A DNA stretch of 64,000 nt from CAVVSD01 sp963757125 (GTDB taxonomy: Bacteria > Actinomycetota > Thermoleophilia > Solirubrobacterales > Solirubrobacteraceae): NCBI GenBank assembly GCA_963757125.1, contig CAVWQP010000009.1:124001-188000 (forward strand). Reading direction: 5' to 3'. Every line of letters begins with the position of its first letter. The first letter of the stretch is position 1. This document shows positions 32,692 to 42,807 of this stretch, in pieces. A program made the position numbers and the translations under genes. The notes beneath the pieces were generated by a model. That model worked only from the letters and a program-made list of their open reading frames with translations, was not told where the DNA came from and made no database searches.

Positions 32692-34383
32692 ATGACCATC
32701 GCAGGCTGGGCGCAGATCGTCCTCTTCCTCGTCGTCCTGACCGCGCTGACACCGCTCATCGGCGGCTACATGGCACGCGTCTACGGCGCCGAGCCGATCG
32801 TCCTGGACCGGTTCCTCGGGCCGGCCGAGCGCGGCTTCTACCGCCTGCTCGGCACGCGCGCCGACGCCGAGCAGGACTGGCGCGGCTACGGGCGCTCGGT
32901 GCTGCTGTTCAGCGCCGCCTCGTTGGTCGTGCTGCTGCTCATCCTCAGCACGCAGTCGATCCATCCCTGGAACCCGCTGGGCTTGGGCGCCGTCCCGTGG
33001 GACCTGTCGTTCAACACCGCCGCGTCGTTCGTGACGAACACGAACTGGCAGTTCTACGGCGGCGAGACGACGATGACGAACTTCACGCAGATGGCCGGGC
33101 TGGCCGTGCAGAACTTCGCGTCGGCGGCCGTCGGCATCGCCGTGCTCATCGCGGTCGTGCGGGGCTTCGCCCGGCGCGACGGCTCGGCCATCGGCAACTT
33201 CTGGTCCGACCTCACGCGCACGATCCTCTACGTCCTGCTGCCGATCTGCGTGATCGGCTCCCTGTTCCTCGTCTCGCAGGGCGTCGTCCAGACGCTCTCG
33301 GGTGGCGAGACGTTCAGGACGCTCGCCGGCGGATCGCAGACCCTGGCCCTCGGTCCGGTCGCCTCGCAGGAGTTCATCAAGGAGCTGGGGACCAACGGCG
33401 GCGGCTTCTACAACGTCAACGCCGCGATGCCGTTCGAGAACAGCACGGCGTTCACGAACTTCGTGCTCATGCTCGCGATCCTCGTCATCCCGGCGGGGCT
33501 CACGGCCACGTTCGGGCGCATGGTCGGCAGTCGCCGCCAGGGCTGGGCCATCTACGTGGCGATGACGGTCCTCTTCGTCGCGGGCGTGGCGATCGTCTAC
33601 TCGGCCGAGAGCCACTCGACCGCGGCGATGCACGCCGCGGGGCTCGTCGGCGGCAACATGGAGGGCAAGGAGCAGCGCTTCGGCATCGGCTCCTCCAGCC
33701 TGTTCGCGGCGGTCACGACGGTCGCGTCCTGCGGCGCGGTCAACGCCGCGATGGAGTCGATGACGGCCCTGGGCGGCGCCGTCCCGCTCGCCAACATCGC
33801 GATGGGCGAGGTCATCTTCGGCGGCGTCGGCTCGGGCCTCTACGGGATGCTGCTCTTCGTCCTGCTGGCGGTGTTCCTCGCCGGGCTCATGGTCGGCCGC
33901 ACGCCCGAGTACCTGGGCAAGAAGATCGAGGCGCGCGAGATCAAGCTCGTCGTGCTCGGCACGATCGGCGTCCCGTTGCTCGTGCTCGTGGTGACGGCGA
34001 TCGCCGTGGCGACGAGCTACGGCAAGGCGTCGATCTTCGACGCCGGCCCGCAGGGCTTCACCGAGTCGTTGTACGCCTACACGTCGCAGGCGAACAACAA
34101 CGGCTCGGCCTTCGCGGGCTACACGGGCACCACCTTCGCGAACCTGCTGGGCGGCGTCTCGATGCTCCTCGGGCGCTTCCTCCCGATGCTCGTCGCGCTC
34201 GCGGTGGGCGGCGCCCTGGCGGGCAAGCGGGTCACACCGACCGGCCTCGGGACCATGAGGACCGACACACCGGTCTTCGTCGTCCTGCTCGTCGGGACCA
34301 TCCTCCTCGTCGCGCTGCTGACCTTCGTCCCGGCGTTGCTGCTCGGGCCGGTCGTGCAGGCGATGACGAACCAGCTCTTCTAG
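32692..34383 (+). CDS. kdpA: K+-transporting ATPase subunit KdpA
   Basis: A 563-residue polytopic protein, the K+-channel-like translocating subunit of the high-affinity KdpFABC pump. Filter-like motifs typical of the family occur as NTNWQFYGGE, TNGGGFYNVNAAMPFEN, TTVASCGAVNA and NNNGSAF. Length and about ten helices match E. coli KdpA. It is the first gene of a kdpA-kdpC-kdpB unit. No KdpF-like hydrophobic peptide can be found in the 79 bases before it, and no good ribosome-binding site is visible. Expression is expected to be induced by low K+ through KdpDE. Confidence 0.97.
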   Translation: MTIAGWAQIVLFLVVLTALTPLIGGYMARVYGAEPIVLDRFLGPAERGFYRLLGTRADAEQDWRGYGRSVLLFSAASLVVLLLILSTQSIHPWNPLGLGAVPWDLSFNTAASFVTNTNWQFYGGETTMTNFTQMAGLAVQNFASAAVGIAVLIAVVRGFARRDGSAIGNFWSDLTRTILYVLLPICVIGSLFLVSQGVVQTLSGGETFRTLAGGSQTLALGPVASQEFIKELGTNGGGFYNVNAAMPFENSTAFTNFVLMLAILVIPAGLTATFGRMVGSRRQGWAIYVAMTVLFVAGVAIVYSAESHSTAAMHAAGLVGGNMEGKEQRFGIGSSSLFAAVTTVASCGAVNAAMESMTALGGAVPLANIAMGEVIFGGVGSGLYGMLLFVLLAVFLAGLMVGRTPEYLGKKIEAREIKLVVLGTIGVPLLVLVVTAIAVATSYGKASIFDAGPQGFTESLYAYTSQANNNGSAFAGYTGTTFANLLGGVSMLLGRFLPMLVALAVGGALAGKRVTPTGLGTMRTDTPVFVVLLVGTILLVALLTFVPALLLGPVVQAMTNQLF

Positions 34384-34394
34384 GAGACGACCGG

Positions 34395-34982
34395 ATGCGC
34401 AAGGAGATCAGGAGCGCGGGGGTCGCGATCGTCGTCATGACGGTCGTCCTCGGCCTCGTCTTCCCCCTCGTCGTGACCGGGATCGGCCAGGTGGCCTTCC
34501 CCAACGCGGCCGACGGATCGACCGTGAAGGTCGACGGGAAGGTCGTCGGCTCGAAGCTCATCGGCCAGGACTTCAGGGGCGATCGCCGGTACTTCCAGAG
34601 CCGGCCGTCCGTCACCGGCTACGCGCCGAACGCGACGTTCTTCAACAACCGCGGGCCCAACCAGGCGACGCTGGCCGTGCAGCAGCGGCGCTTCGTGCTC
34701 GACTACCTCGCGCGCGAGCGGCCGTACGTGCCGAGCCTGCGCGCGGACGAGGTCCCCGCCGATGCGGCCACGACGTCGGCGTCGGGCGTCGACCCGCACA
34801 TCTCCCCGGCGAACGCGCGCATCCAGGCCGTGCGCGTCGCCGCGGTGCGCGATCTCCCGCTCGCGCGGGTGCGCGCGCTCATCGACCAGCACACCGACGG
34901 CCGGTTCGCCGGCGTCCTCGGTGAGCCCGGCGTGAACGTCCTGGAGCTCGACATCGCCCTCGACGCGGAGACCCGCCGATGA
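34395..34982 (+). CDS. kdpC: K+-transporting ATPase subunit KdpC
   Basis: A 195-residue protein with one N-terminal membrane helix (about 8-32) and a periplasmic-side domain containing FQSRPS, the ASGVDPHISPANA motif and RV.ALIDQHT, all diagnostic of KdpC. It stabilises the KdpA-KdpB interaction and raises ATP affinity. GGAGA lies in front of ATG 34395. Unusually it lies between kdpA and kdpB; the standard order is A-B-C. It overlaps kdpB by four bases (ATGA). Confidence 0.96.
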   Translation: MRKEIRSAGVAIVVMTVVLGLVFPLVVTGIGQVAFPNAADGSTVKVDGKVVGSKLIGQDFRGDRRYFQSRPSVTGYAPNATFFNNRGPNQATLAVQQRRFVLDYLARERPYVPSLRADEVPADAATTSASGVDPHISPANARIQAVRVAAVRDLPLARVRALIDQHTDGRFAGVLGEPGVNVLELDIALDAETRR

Positions 34983-36967
34983 CCATCAGCCGCGAGACGA
35001 TCCTCGAGTCGCTGCGCAAGCTCGACCCGCGCCACATGTGGGGCAACCCGGTCATGTTCGTGGTCGAGATCGGGGCGGTCCTCACGACGATCCTCACGAT
35101 CACGGGCGAGGCGGACACGCCGCGCTGGTTCTCGGCGACGGTCACGGTCTGGCTGTGGCTCACCGTGATCTTCGGCAACCTCGCCGAGGCGATCGCCGAG
35201 GGCCGCGGCCGGGCGCAGGCGGCGTCGCTGCGCGCCATGCGCACGACGACCACCGCCCGCATGGCCGACGGGACCGAGCGCCCCGCCGGCGAGCTGCGTC
35301 GCGGCGACCTCGTCGTCGTCGAGGCCGGAGAGGTCATCCCGGGGGACGGCACGGTCGTCGAGGGCATCGCGTCCGTCGACGAGTCGGCCATCACCGGCGA
35401 GTCCGCGCCCGTCATCCGCGAGGCCGGCGGCGACCGCTCGGCCGTCACCGGCGGCACGCGCGTCCTGTCCGACCGGATCGTGGTCGAGATCACGCAGGAG
35501 CCGGGGCAGTCGTTCCTCGACCGGATGATCGGCCTCGTCGAAGGGGCCGAGCGCCGCAAGACGCCCAACGAGATCGCCCTGGGCATCCTGCTCGTCGGCC
35601 TCACCGTGATCTTCCTCGCGGTGGTCGTCACGCTGCGGCCCTTCGCGGACTTCGCGGACACCACGGTGTCGGTCACGACGCTCGTCGCGCTGCTCGTCGC
35701 GCTCATCCCGACGACGATCGGCGCGCTGCTCTCGGCGATCGGCATCGCGGGCATGGACCGGCTGGTGCGCCGCAACGTGCTCGCCCTCTCGGGGCGCGCG
35801 GTCGAGGCGTCCGGCGACGTCGACGTGCTGCTCCTCGACAAGACCGGCACGATCACGCTCGGCAACCGCCAGGCGGCGGCGTTCGTGCCGATGCCCGGCG
35901 TCTCCGAGGGCGATCTCGCGGAGGTCGCCCAGCTCGCCTCGCTGGCCGACGAGACGCCGGAGGGGCGCTCGATCGTCGTGCTGGCCAAGCAGTACGGGCT
36001 GCGTGAGCACGAGCTCGGGCCGCACGAGGCGACGTTCGTCCCGTTCACCGCGCAGACGCGCATGAGCGGCGTCGACCTCGACGGCTCCCGGCTGCGCAAG
36101 GGCGCCGGCGACGCCGTCATGCGGTGGGTCACCGACGAAGGAGGGCAGGCGCCGCCGGAGCTCGAGGCCGCGCTCGATCGCATCGGGCGCGCAGGTGCGA
36201 CGCCGTTGGCCGTGGCCCGCGACTCGCAGGTGCTCGGCGTCGTCGAGCTGCGCGACGTGGTCAAGGAGGGCATGCGGGCCCGCTTCGACCAGCTGCGGGC
36301 GATGGGCATCCGGACCGTCATGGTCACGGGCGACAACCGCCTCACCGCGAACGCGATCGCCGAGGAGGCCGGGGTCGACGACGTGCTCGCCGAGGCGACG
36401 CCCGAGCGCAAGCTCGAGCTCATCCGCGAGGAGCAGGCCAACGGGCGGCTCGTCGCGATGACCGGCGACGGCACGAACGACGCGCCGGCGCTCGCGCAGG
36501 CGGACGTGGGCGTGGCGATGAACACCGGCACCCAGGCCGCCCGCGAGGCGGGGAACATGGTCGACCTCGACTCCAACCCGACGAAGCTCATCGAGATCGT
36601 CGAGGTCGGCAAGCAGCTGCTCATCACGCGCGGGGCGCTGACGACGTTCTCGATCGCCAACGACGTCGCGAAGTACTTCGCGATCCTCCCCGCGATGTTC
36701 GCGGCGACCTACGGCGGCGCCCTGAGCGACCTCAACATCATGAACCTCGGGACGCCCCAGTCGGCGATCATCTCGGCGATCGTGTTCAACGCGCTCGTCA
36801 TCCCGGCGCTCGTCCCGCTCGCGTTGCGAGGCGTGCGCTACCGGCCGCTGGGCGCGACCGCCCTGCTGCGCCGGAACCTGCTGATCTACGGCCTCGGAGG
36901 GCTCGTCACGCCGTTCGTCGGCATCAAGCTCATCGACCTCGTCGTCCACGGGGTCCTCGGCGCCTGA
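34979..36967 (+). CDS. kdpB: K+-transporting ATPase ATP-binding subunit KdpB
   Basis: A 662-residue P-type ATPase that powers the Kdp pump. The phosphorylated Asp is D287 in DKTGT; the actuator motif TGES is at 139-142, where the Ser is the known inhibitory phosphorylation site in E. coli; GDGTNDAPALAQADVG is the hinge. Membrane helices and length are normal. It is translationally coupled to kdpC upstream and followed directly by the KdpD N-terminal sensor gene (GTG at the next base after its stop). Confidence 0.97.
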   Translation: MTISRETILESLRKLDPRHMWGNPVMFVVEIGAVLTTILTITGEADTPRWFSATVTVWLWLTVIFGNLAEAIAEGRGRAQAASLRAMRTTTTARMADGTERPAGELRRGDLVVVEAGEVIPGDGTVVEGIASVDESAITGESAPVIREAGGDRSAVTGGTRVLSDRIVVEITQEPGQSFLDRMIGLVEGAERRKTPNEIALGILLVGLTVIFLAVVVTLRPFADFADTTVSVTTLVALLVALIPTTIGALLSAIGIAGMDRLVRRNVLALSGRAVEASGDVDVLLLDKTGTITLGNRQAAAFVPMPGVSEGDLAEVAQLASLADETPEGRSIVVLAKQYGLREHELGPHEATFVPFTAQTRMSGVDLDGSRLRKGAGDAVMRWVTDEGGQAPPELEAALDRIGRAGATPLAVARDSQVLGVVELRDVVKEGMRARFDQLRAMGIRTVMVTGDNRLTANAIAEEAGVDDVLAEATPERKLELIREEQANGRLVAMTGDGTNDAPALAQADVGVAMNTGTQAAREAGNMVDLDSNPTKLIEIVEVGKQLLITRGALTTFSIANDVAKYFAILPAMFAATYGGALSDLNIMNLGTPQSAIISAIVFNALVIPALVPLALRGVRYRPLGATALLRRNLLIYGLGGLVTPFVGIKLIDLVVHGVLGA

Positions 36968-38065
36968 GTGCCGGGCCGCTGCAAGATCTTCCTGGGCATG
37001 GCGGCGGGGGTCGGCAAGACCTACCGCATGCTCCAGGAGGGTCGCGCGGCGGCCGACGACGGGCGCGACGTGGTCGTCGGCGTGCTCGAGACGCACGGCC
37101 GGGCGGAGACCGCGGCGCAGGCGGAGGGGCTGGACGTCCAGCCCCTGCGCGTCGTCGACCACCGCAGCCACTCCGTCCGCGAGATGGACCTCCCTGGGCT
37201 CCTGGAGCGAGCGCCCGAGCTGTGCCTCGTCGACGAGCTCGCCCACTCCAATCCCCCGGGCCTGAAGCACGGCAAGCGCTACGAGGACATCGGGGAGCTG
37301 CTCGAGGCCGGCATCGACGTGTTCACCACCGTCAACGTCCAGCACTTGGAGTCGCTCAACGACCAGGTCGCCGAGCTGACCGGCGTGCTGGTCCGCGAGA
37401 CGTTCCCCGACCGGCTCCTCGCCGAGGCCGACGAGGTCGTCCTCGTGGACGTCACGCCCGAGACGCTCATCACCCGCCTGCGCGAGGGCCGCGTGTACCC
37501 GCAGGCGCGGGTCCAGACGGCACTGGAGAACTTCTTCCGCATCGAGAACCTGCAGGCGCTGCGCGAGGTGGCGCTGCGGCAGGTGGCCGAGGAGGTGGAG
37601 GCGAAGCGGCTCGTCCGCGATCCCCTCGCGGTGCGGGAGGAGCGGATCTTCGGGTCCGTGGAGCCGAAGGCGTTCGCGGAGCGGCTGCTGGCGCTGGCGA
37701 AGCTCGACCCGAGCTCCGAGCGGGTCGTCCGCCGAGCCTGGCGTTCGGCGCAGCGGCTGCACGCGGACCTCGACATCCTCGTCGTGCGGACGCCCGGCGA
37801 GGAGGCGTCGGCGGAGGGTCGCGCCGAGCTCGAGGCGCTGCGACGGATCGCGGCGGTGCTCGGCGCGCAGCTGCTCGTGGAGGAGGGCGACGACGTCGCG
37901 GCGGTCGCAGCGCGCGTGGCCCGCGAGCGCGGGACGACCTACATCCTGCTCGGCGCATCGTCCGTGCGCCGCGGCCTCGGGCGCCTCAACGAGCCGCTGC
38001 CGATGCGCCTCGCCCGCCTGGCCCCCGACGTCGACGTCCGGATCGTGGCCGACCGCGGGCGCTAG
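36968..38065 (+). CDS. Free-standing KdpD N-terminal sensor domain with USP domain
   Basis: A 365-residue soluble protein equal to the cytoplasmic N-terminus of KdpD. Walker A GVGKTYRM (near 15-22), the VDELAHSNPPG Walker-B-like block and TTVNVQHLESL define the KdpD domain; from about 250 a universal-stress-protein domain follows, which in KdpD binds cyclic di-AMP. There is no membrane helix or kinase. With the 470-residue kinase at 29596 it adds up to about one full KdpD, split at the domain border. It begins with GTG at the base after the kdpB stop, so its level is tied to the pump. It may act in trans on the kinase. Confidence 0.9.
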   Translation: MPGRCKIFLGMAAGVGKTYRMLQEGRAAADDGRDVVVGVLETHGRAETAAQAEGLDVQPLRVVDHRSHSVREMDLPGLLERAPELCLVDELAHSNPPGLKHGKRYEDIGELLEAGIDVFTTVNVQHLESLNDQVAELTGVLVRETFPDRLLAEADEVVLVDVTPETLITRLREGRVYPQARVQTALENFFRIENLQALREVALRQVAEEVEAKRLVRDPLAVREERIFGSVEPKAFAERLLALAKLDPSSERVVRRAWRSAQRLHADLDILVVRTPGEEASAEGRAELEALRRIAAVLGAQLLVEEGDDVAAVAARVARERGTTYILLGASSVRRGLGRLNEPLPMRLARLAPDVDVRIVADRGR

Positions 38066-41000
38066 GTGTCCGCGAGCGCGGCGACCTCGCGCACCGCCAC
38101 GGCCTGCGCAGCGGGGTCGCGGGCCCCGGCGGCGCGGACGTCGGCGAGGAGCTCTCGCACGCGGGCGACCGCCTCGGCGCGCGCGGCGAGCCACGCGTCG
38201 ACGAGCTCCTCGGGGTCGTCGCCCTCCCCCTCGCGCAGCACGCGCTCGGTCAGCGTGCGGCGCACGACGTACAGGTCGTCGCGCAGCGACGTCCGCGCCT
38301 GCACCTCCCAGCGGTTGTTGCGGCCGCGCGCGGTGACGATCTCGTAGAGCCAGTCGAGTGACAGCCGCTCGCCGAGCAGCCCGTACACACCCGCCGCCAG
38401 CCGGATCGGCGAGGCCGTCGCCGCGGCGACGTCGGCGACGTCGAGCGCCGCCGCGAGCGGCTGCAGGCCGGCCCCGCGCCGCGCGAGGGCCTCGGGCAGG
38501 CCCTGCGACGTCCACGCGGCGACGCGCTCCTCGAACGCCTCCCGCCCTGCGCCGTGCAGCAGCGCCGGCAGCATCCCCGACACCATGCGAACGTCCTCGC
38601 CGAGCGCCTCCACGGCCGGCGCGACGTCGAGAGAGCTCGAGCGGTTGAGCAGCAGCCACCGCGTTGCGCGCGTCGCCAGCCGCTGCGCCTCGAGGAGCAC
38701 GTCGGCGAGCACGTCCGCGGGGACCTCGTCGGCGACGGCCTCGACGTCGTCCCACAGCGCGTCGATCGCATGGACCTCCCACGCGATCGCGGTCGCCCGG
38801 GCGATGTCGTCCACCGGCGCGCCGACGGCGTCGTGCAGTCGCAGGGCGTGGCCGATCCCGCCGCGGTCGACGAGCCGGTTGGTGAGCCGGGTCGCGATGA
38901 TCTCCCTGCGTAGCCGATGGGCGCGCATCGCGTCGCCGTAGCGCTCGGAGAGCAGCGCGGGGAAGGCCCGGGCCAGCTCGCGCGACAGCCAGGGATCCTC
39001 CGGCGCGTCGGAGGCGACCAGCTCGTCGCGCAGCGTCATCTTGGCGTGGGCCAGCAGGACCGCCAGCTCGGGCTGGGTGAGGCCCTGCGCCGCACCGCGC
39101 CGGTTCGCCAGCTCCTCGTCGTCGGGCAGCCCCTCCAGGTCGCGGACGAGAGCGCCGCGTGCCTCCAGGGTGTGGATGACGGCGACGTGCCCGTCGAGGA
39201 GATGCGTGGCGTCGTGATGCTCGAGCGACAGCGCGAGGGCCTGCGCGCGGTTCGCCTCGATGACGCGCTCGCCGACGGCGTCGCGCATCACGGCCAGGAG
39301 CGCGTCCCGGTCGGCGGCGGCGAGCGACCCGTCCTCGATGGCGCCGTGCAGGAGGATCTTGATGTTGACCTCGTGGTCGGAGCAGTTCACGCCGCCCGCG
39401 TTGTCGATCGCGTCCGTGAAGATGCGGCCGCCGTCGAGCGCGTACTCGACGCGGCCGAGCTGGGTGAAGCCGAGGTTGCCGCCCTCGCCGACGACGCGGC
39501 AGCGCAGCTCGTCGCCGTCGACGCGGACGCTGTCGTTCGACCGGTCGCCCGCCTCGGCGTGCGTCTCCTCGGAGTGCTTGACGTAGGTGCCGACCCCGCC
39601 GCTCCACAGCAGGTCGACCGGCGCGCGCAGGATCGCCTGGATGAGCTCGTTCGGCGGCAGCGACTCCGCGTCGATGCCGAGCGCGCGCCGCGCCTCGGGC
39701 GACACCGGGATCGCCTTCGTCGTGCGCGGGAAGACGCCGCCGCCCGCGGAGATGAGCGAGCGGTCGTAGTCGTCCCAGGTCGAGCGCGCGAGCCCGAACA
39801 GCCGCTCGCGCTCGGCGAACCCGGCGGCGGCGTCGGGATCCGGGTCGAGGAAGACGTGCCGGTGGTCGAAGGCCGCGACGAGCCGGATGTGACTGCTGAG
39901 CAGCATCCCGTTGCCGAACACGTCGCCCGACATGTCTCCGATCCCGACGACGGTGATCTCCTCGTTGGCGACGTCGATGCCCAGCCCGCGGAAGTGGCGC
40001 CGCACGGACTCCCACGCGCCGCGCGCGGTGATCCCCATCCGCTTGTGGTCGTAGCCGGCCGACCCGCCCGACGCGAACGCGTCGCCGAGCCAGAAGCCGC
40101 GCCCGACGGCGATCTCGTTCGCCACGTCGGAGAACGTCGCCGTGCCCTTGTCCGCCGCCACGACGAGGTACGGATCGTCGTCGTCGTGGCGCACCACGCC
40201 CTCGGGCGGGACGATCCGGCCCTCCACGACGTTGTCGGTGACGTCGAGCAGCGCGCCCACGAACGTGCGGTAGGCGTCGACGACCTCGCCGGTCTTCACC
40301 ACGAACCCGCCCTTGGCGCCGACGGGGACGATGAGCGCGTTCTTGACCATCTGCGCCTTCATCAACCCGAGGATCTCGGTGCGGAAGTCCTCGTGGCGGT
40401 CCGACCAGCGCAGACCGCCGCGGGCGATGGGCCCGCCGCGCAGGTGTACGCCCTCGGTGGCCTGCGAGTAGACGAAGACCTCGACCCACGGTCGCGGCTG
40501 GGGCAGCAGCGCGATCGCCGAGGAGTCGAGCTTGAGCGCCAGTGTGTCGGTGCCCAGCCAGCGGTTCGTCCGCAGGACCGCCCGCACCACCGTGAGATAC
40601 AGGGTCAGGATGCGGTCCTCGTCGAGGCTGGCGACCGCCTCGATCTCGGTGACGATCCGTGCGTCGAGCTCCTCGGCGCGCGCCGGGTCCGCGCGCTCGG
40701 GATCGAGCCGAGCCTCGAACAGCTCGACGAGCATCCCCGCGATGTCGGGGTGCGCGAGCAGCGTCGACATGAGGTAGTGGTCGCTGAACGTCGTGCCGCC
40801 CTGGCGCAGGTAGCGCGTGATGGTGCGCAGCACGATCGTGTCTCGCCACCCCAGGCCCGCGCCGAGGATGAGCCCGTTGATGCGGTCGCTCGCGAGCCGG
40901 CCGGTCAGCGCGCGCCAGAGCACGTCCTCGAAGGCCTGGCGCACGTCGTCGCCGATCTCGGCGTCCACGACCGGATGCAGTCCGAAGTCCGAGATGTGCG

Positions 41001-42744
41001 TGACCGGGGCGTCGACCGGCGTGATCTCGTACGGCCGCTCGTCGCGGACCCGCACGCCCATGTGCTCGAGGATGGGGACGATGTCCGAGAGCTCGAGCGC
41101 CGCCTTCCACGTCAGCACCCGGCAGCGCAGGCCGTCGACGCTGCGGTAGAGCCGGACATCGAGCCCGCCCGTCCGGTAGAGGTCGTCGATCGAGCTGATG
41201 TCCCGCACGGCCTGGGCGACCGGGTTGTCGGCGCGGTACGCGACCGGGAACGCCGTCGCGTAGCGCCGCCAGTCGTCGGCGCCGCCGCCGCCCGGCCCCC
41301 CGCGCAGCGCGAGGCGGAGGTCGTCGGTCCAGCTGCGGGTCGCCTCCGAGATCCGCTCCTCGATCTCCCAGACGTCGATCTCGGGGACGTCGCCCGGCTC
41401 CGTCGTGATGACGATGTGCAGCCGCACGAGCACCGACTCGGTGAGCCGCAGGTCGAAGTCCGTGCCGGTCCCGTCGACGGCGCCGCGCAGGATCTCCTGG
41501 ATCTTCAGCCGGTTGTCGGTGTGGAAGCGCTCGCGGGGCAGGTAGACGAGGAAGGAGACGAAGCGCTCGAACTCGTCGCGGCGCGCGAACACCCGCACGA
41601 ACTGGCGCTCGCCGAGGCCGAGGATCCCGATCACGTGGGCGAAGAGCGTCGCCTCGTCGATCTGGAAGAGCTCGTCGCGCGGGTACGTGTCGAGGATCTC
41701 CAACAGCGCCTTCTCGTCGTGGCCGCCAGGGGGCAGCGCGGCCCGCTCGAGCACCTGGCGCGCCTTGCGCCGCACGATCGGGACGTCGGTGACCTCGGCC
41801 TTGTACGCGCGCCCGGTCAGCAGGCCGAGCAGGCGGCGCTCGCCGATCACGCGGCCCTGCTCGTCGAAGCGCTTGACCCCGATGTAGTCCATGGGAACGG
41901 GCCGGTGCACGGTGGACCGCGCGTTGGACTTCGTCAGCGTCAGCGTGCGGGGGAGGTGCGCGATCGAGCGGATCCGCTGCGGCAGCCGCGCGAACGCGCC
42001 CGACCGCTGTTGCCCCGTGCGTCGCAGGATCCCCAGCCCGGTGCCGTCGACGGGGACGAGCGCGACGTCCTCGCCCGCGTGCATGAGCGTGTACTCGCGG
42101 TAGCCGAGGAAGAGGAAGTGCCCGTCGGCGAGCCAGTCGAGCAGCGCACCCGCCTCGGCGACCTCCTCGCTCGGGACCGCGCCGCCCGTCTCGTCGAGCC
42201 CGTCGCGCAGCTCGCGCGTGCGCTCCAGCATCTTCGGCCAGTCCTCGACCGCGTTGCGGACGTCCCCGAGCACGTTGAGGACCTCGTCGCGGATGTCGTC
42301 GAGGACCCCGCTCCCGTCGCGGCGGTCGATCTCAACGTGCATGAGGGACTGGTCCGCGACGACCGGGTGCACGAGCAGCAGCACGTCGCACCCCAGCCGC
42401 TGCAGCGCCATACGGACGGAGTCGACGAGGAACGGCATGTCGTCCGACACGACCTGGACGACGGTGTGGGGCGAGCGCCACCCGTGCTCGGCCTCCGTGG
42501 GCACGAAGGCGCGCACCGTCGGGGTTCCCGGGACATGCGCCCGTGCGAGGCGCCACAGGGAGAGGGCGGCACCCGTCAGCTCGGGCACGCCATGGGCGCG
42601 CAGGTCCTCCTCGGGGACCCAGCGGTACAGCTGGCGGGCGAAGTCCTCCGCGTCGTCGGCCTCGTCCTCGGGCGCGAGGAGACGCACCCGCGCGTAGACG
42701 GCGGACAGCTGACCCGGGTCACGCCCCTCCTGGAGCAAGGACAC
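38062..42744 (-). CDS. Large NAD-specific glutamate dehydrogenase (180-kDa class)
   Basis: A 1560-residue enzyme of the L_180 GDH class, which deaminates glutamate to 2-oxoglutarate with NAD+. The N-terminal ~700 residues are the regulatory part with ACT-like repeats. The catalytic core follows with KAQMVKNALIVPVGAKGGFV, GGLRWSDRHEDFRTE, and the NAD-binding GIGDMSGDVFGNG. The C-terminal helical domain of about 450 residues closes it. Length is typical. GTG 42744 is supported by TACGAT 6 bases upstream (leaderless). It is convergent with the KdpD sensor gene (four-base overlap) and divergent from the ATP synthase operon. Confidence 0.93.
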   Translation of the reverse strand: MSLLQEGRDPGQLSAVYARVRLLAPEDEADDAEDFARQLYRWVPEEDLRAHGVPELTGAALSLWRLARAHVPGTPTVRAFVPTEAEHGWRSPHTVVQVVSDDMPFLVDSVRMALQRLGCDVLLLVHPVVADQSLMHVEIDRRDGSGVLDDIRDEVLNVLGDVRNAVEDWPKMLERTRELRDGLDETGGAVPSEEVAEAGALLDWLADGHFLFLGYREYTLMHAGEDVALVPVDGTGLGILRRTGQQRSGAFARLPQRIRSIAHLPRTLTLTKSNARSTVHRPVPMDYIGVKRFDEQGRVIGERRLLGLLTGRAYKAEVTDVPIVRRKARQVLERAALPPGGHDEKALLEILDTYPRDELFQIDEATLFAHVIGILGLGERQFVRVFARRDEFERFVSFLVYLPRERFHTDNRLKIQEILRGAVDGTGTDFDLRLTESVLVRLHIVITTEPGDVPEIDVWEIEERISEATRSWTDDLRLALRGGPGGGGADDWRRYATAFPVAYRADNPVAQAVRDISSIDDLYRTGGLDVRLYRSVDGLRCRVLTWKAALELSDIVPILEHMGVRVRDERPYEITPVDAPVTHISDFGLHPVVDAEIGDDVRQAFEDVLWRALTGRLASDRINGLILGAGLGWRDTIVLRTITRYLRQGGTTFSDHYLMSTLLAHPDIAGMLVELFEARLDPERADPARAEELDARIVTEIEAVASLDEDRILTLYLTVVRAVLRTNRWLGTDTLALKLDSSAIALLPQPRPWVEVFVYSQATEGVHLRGGPIARGGLRWSDRHEDFRTEILGLMKAQMVKNALIVPVGAKGGFVVKTGEVVDAYRTFVGALLDVTDNVVEGRIVPPEGVVRHDDDDPYLVVAADKGTATFSDVANEIAVGRGFWLGDAFASGGSAGYDHKRMGITARGAWESVRRHFRGLGIDVANEEITVVGIGDMSGDVFGNGMLLSSHIRLVAAFDHRHVFLDPDPDAAAGFAERERLFGLARSTWDDYDRSLISAGGGVFPRTTKAIPVSPEARRALGIDAESLPPNELIQAILRAPVDLLWSGGVGTYVKHSEETHAEAGDRSNDSVRVDGDELRCRVVGEGGNLGFTQLGRVEYALDGGRIFTDAIDNAGGVNCSDHEVNIKILLHGAIEDGSLAAADRDALLAVMRDAVGERVIEANRAQALALSLEHHDATHLLDGHVAVIHTLEARGALVRDLEGLPDDEELANRRGAAQGLTQPELAVLLAHAKMTLRDELVASDAPEDPWLSRELARAFPALLSERYGDAMRAHRLRREIIATRLTNRLVDRGGIGHALRLHDAVGAPVDDIARATAIAWEVHAIDALWDDVEAVADEVPADVLADVLLEAQRLATRATRWLLLNRSSSLDVAPAVEALGEDVRMVSGMLPALLHGAGREAFEERVAAWTSQGLPEALARRGAGLQPLAAALDVADVAAATASPIRLAAGVYGLLGERLSLDWLYEIVTARGRNNRWEVQARTSLRDDLYVVRRTLTERVLREGEGDDPEELVDAWLAARAEAVARVRELLADVRAAGARDPAAQAVAVREVAALADT

Positions 42745-42750
42745 GGCGCG

Positions 42751-42756
42751 ATCGTA
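42751..42756 (-). promoter_or_regulatory. -10 hexamer of the GDH gene
   Basis: On the minus strand TACGAT ends 6 bases before GTG 42744. Confidence 0.45.
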
Positions 42757-42807
42757 GCCATGACCCCGGAGGTAGGCGCGGCTTCTCAGACTAGGTGTTA
42801 CAAAGGC

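Noticed and set aside
32613..32695. kdpF, or a 19-residue ORF (32636-32695) overlapping the kdpA start
   Set aside because: The ORF (MRWRRSSC…) is polar and Arg-rich, not a membrane peptide like KdpF, and lacks a ribosome-binding site. The ATGA overlap is probably chance.
34703..41110. A continuous minus-strand open frame of over 2000 codons across kdpC, kdpB, the KdpD sensor and GDH
   Set aside because: It is antisense or out of frame to strongly supported genes, is extremely Arg/Gly/Asp-rich, and shows no family motif. Long spurious frames are expected at this G+C.
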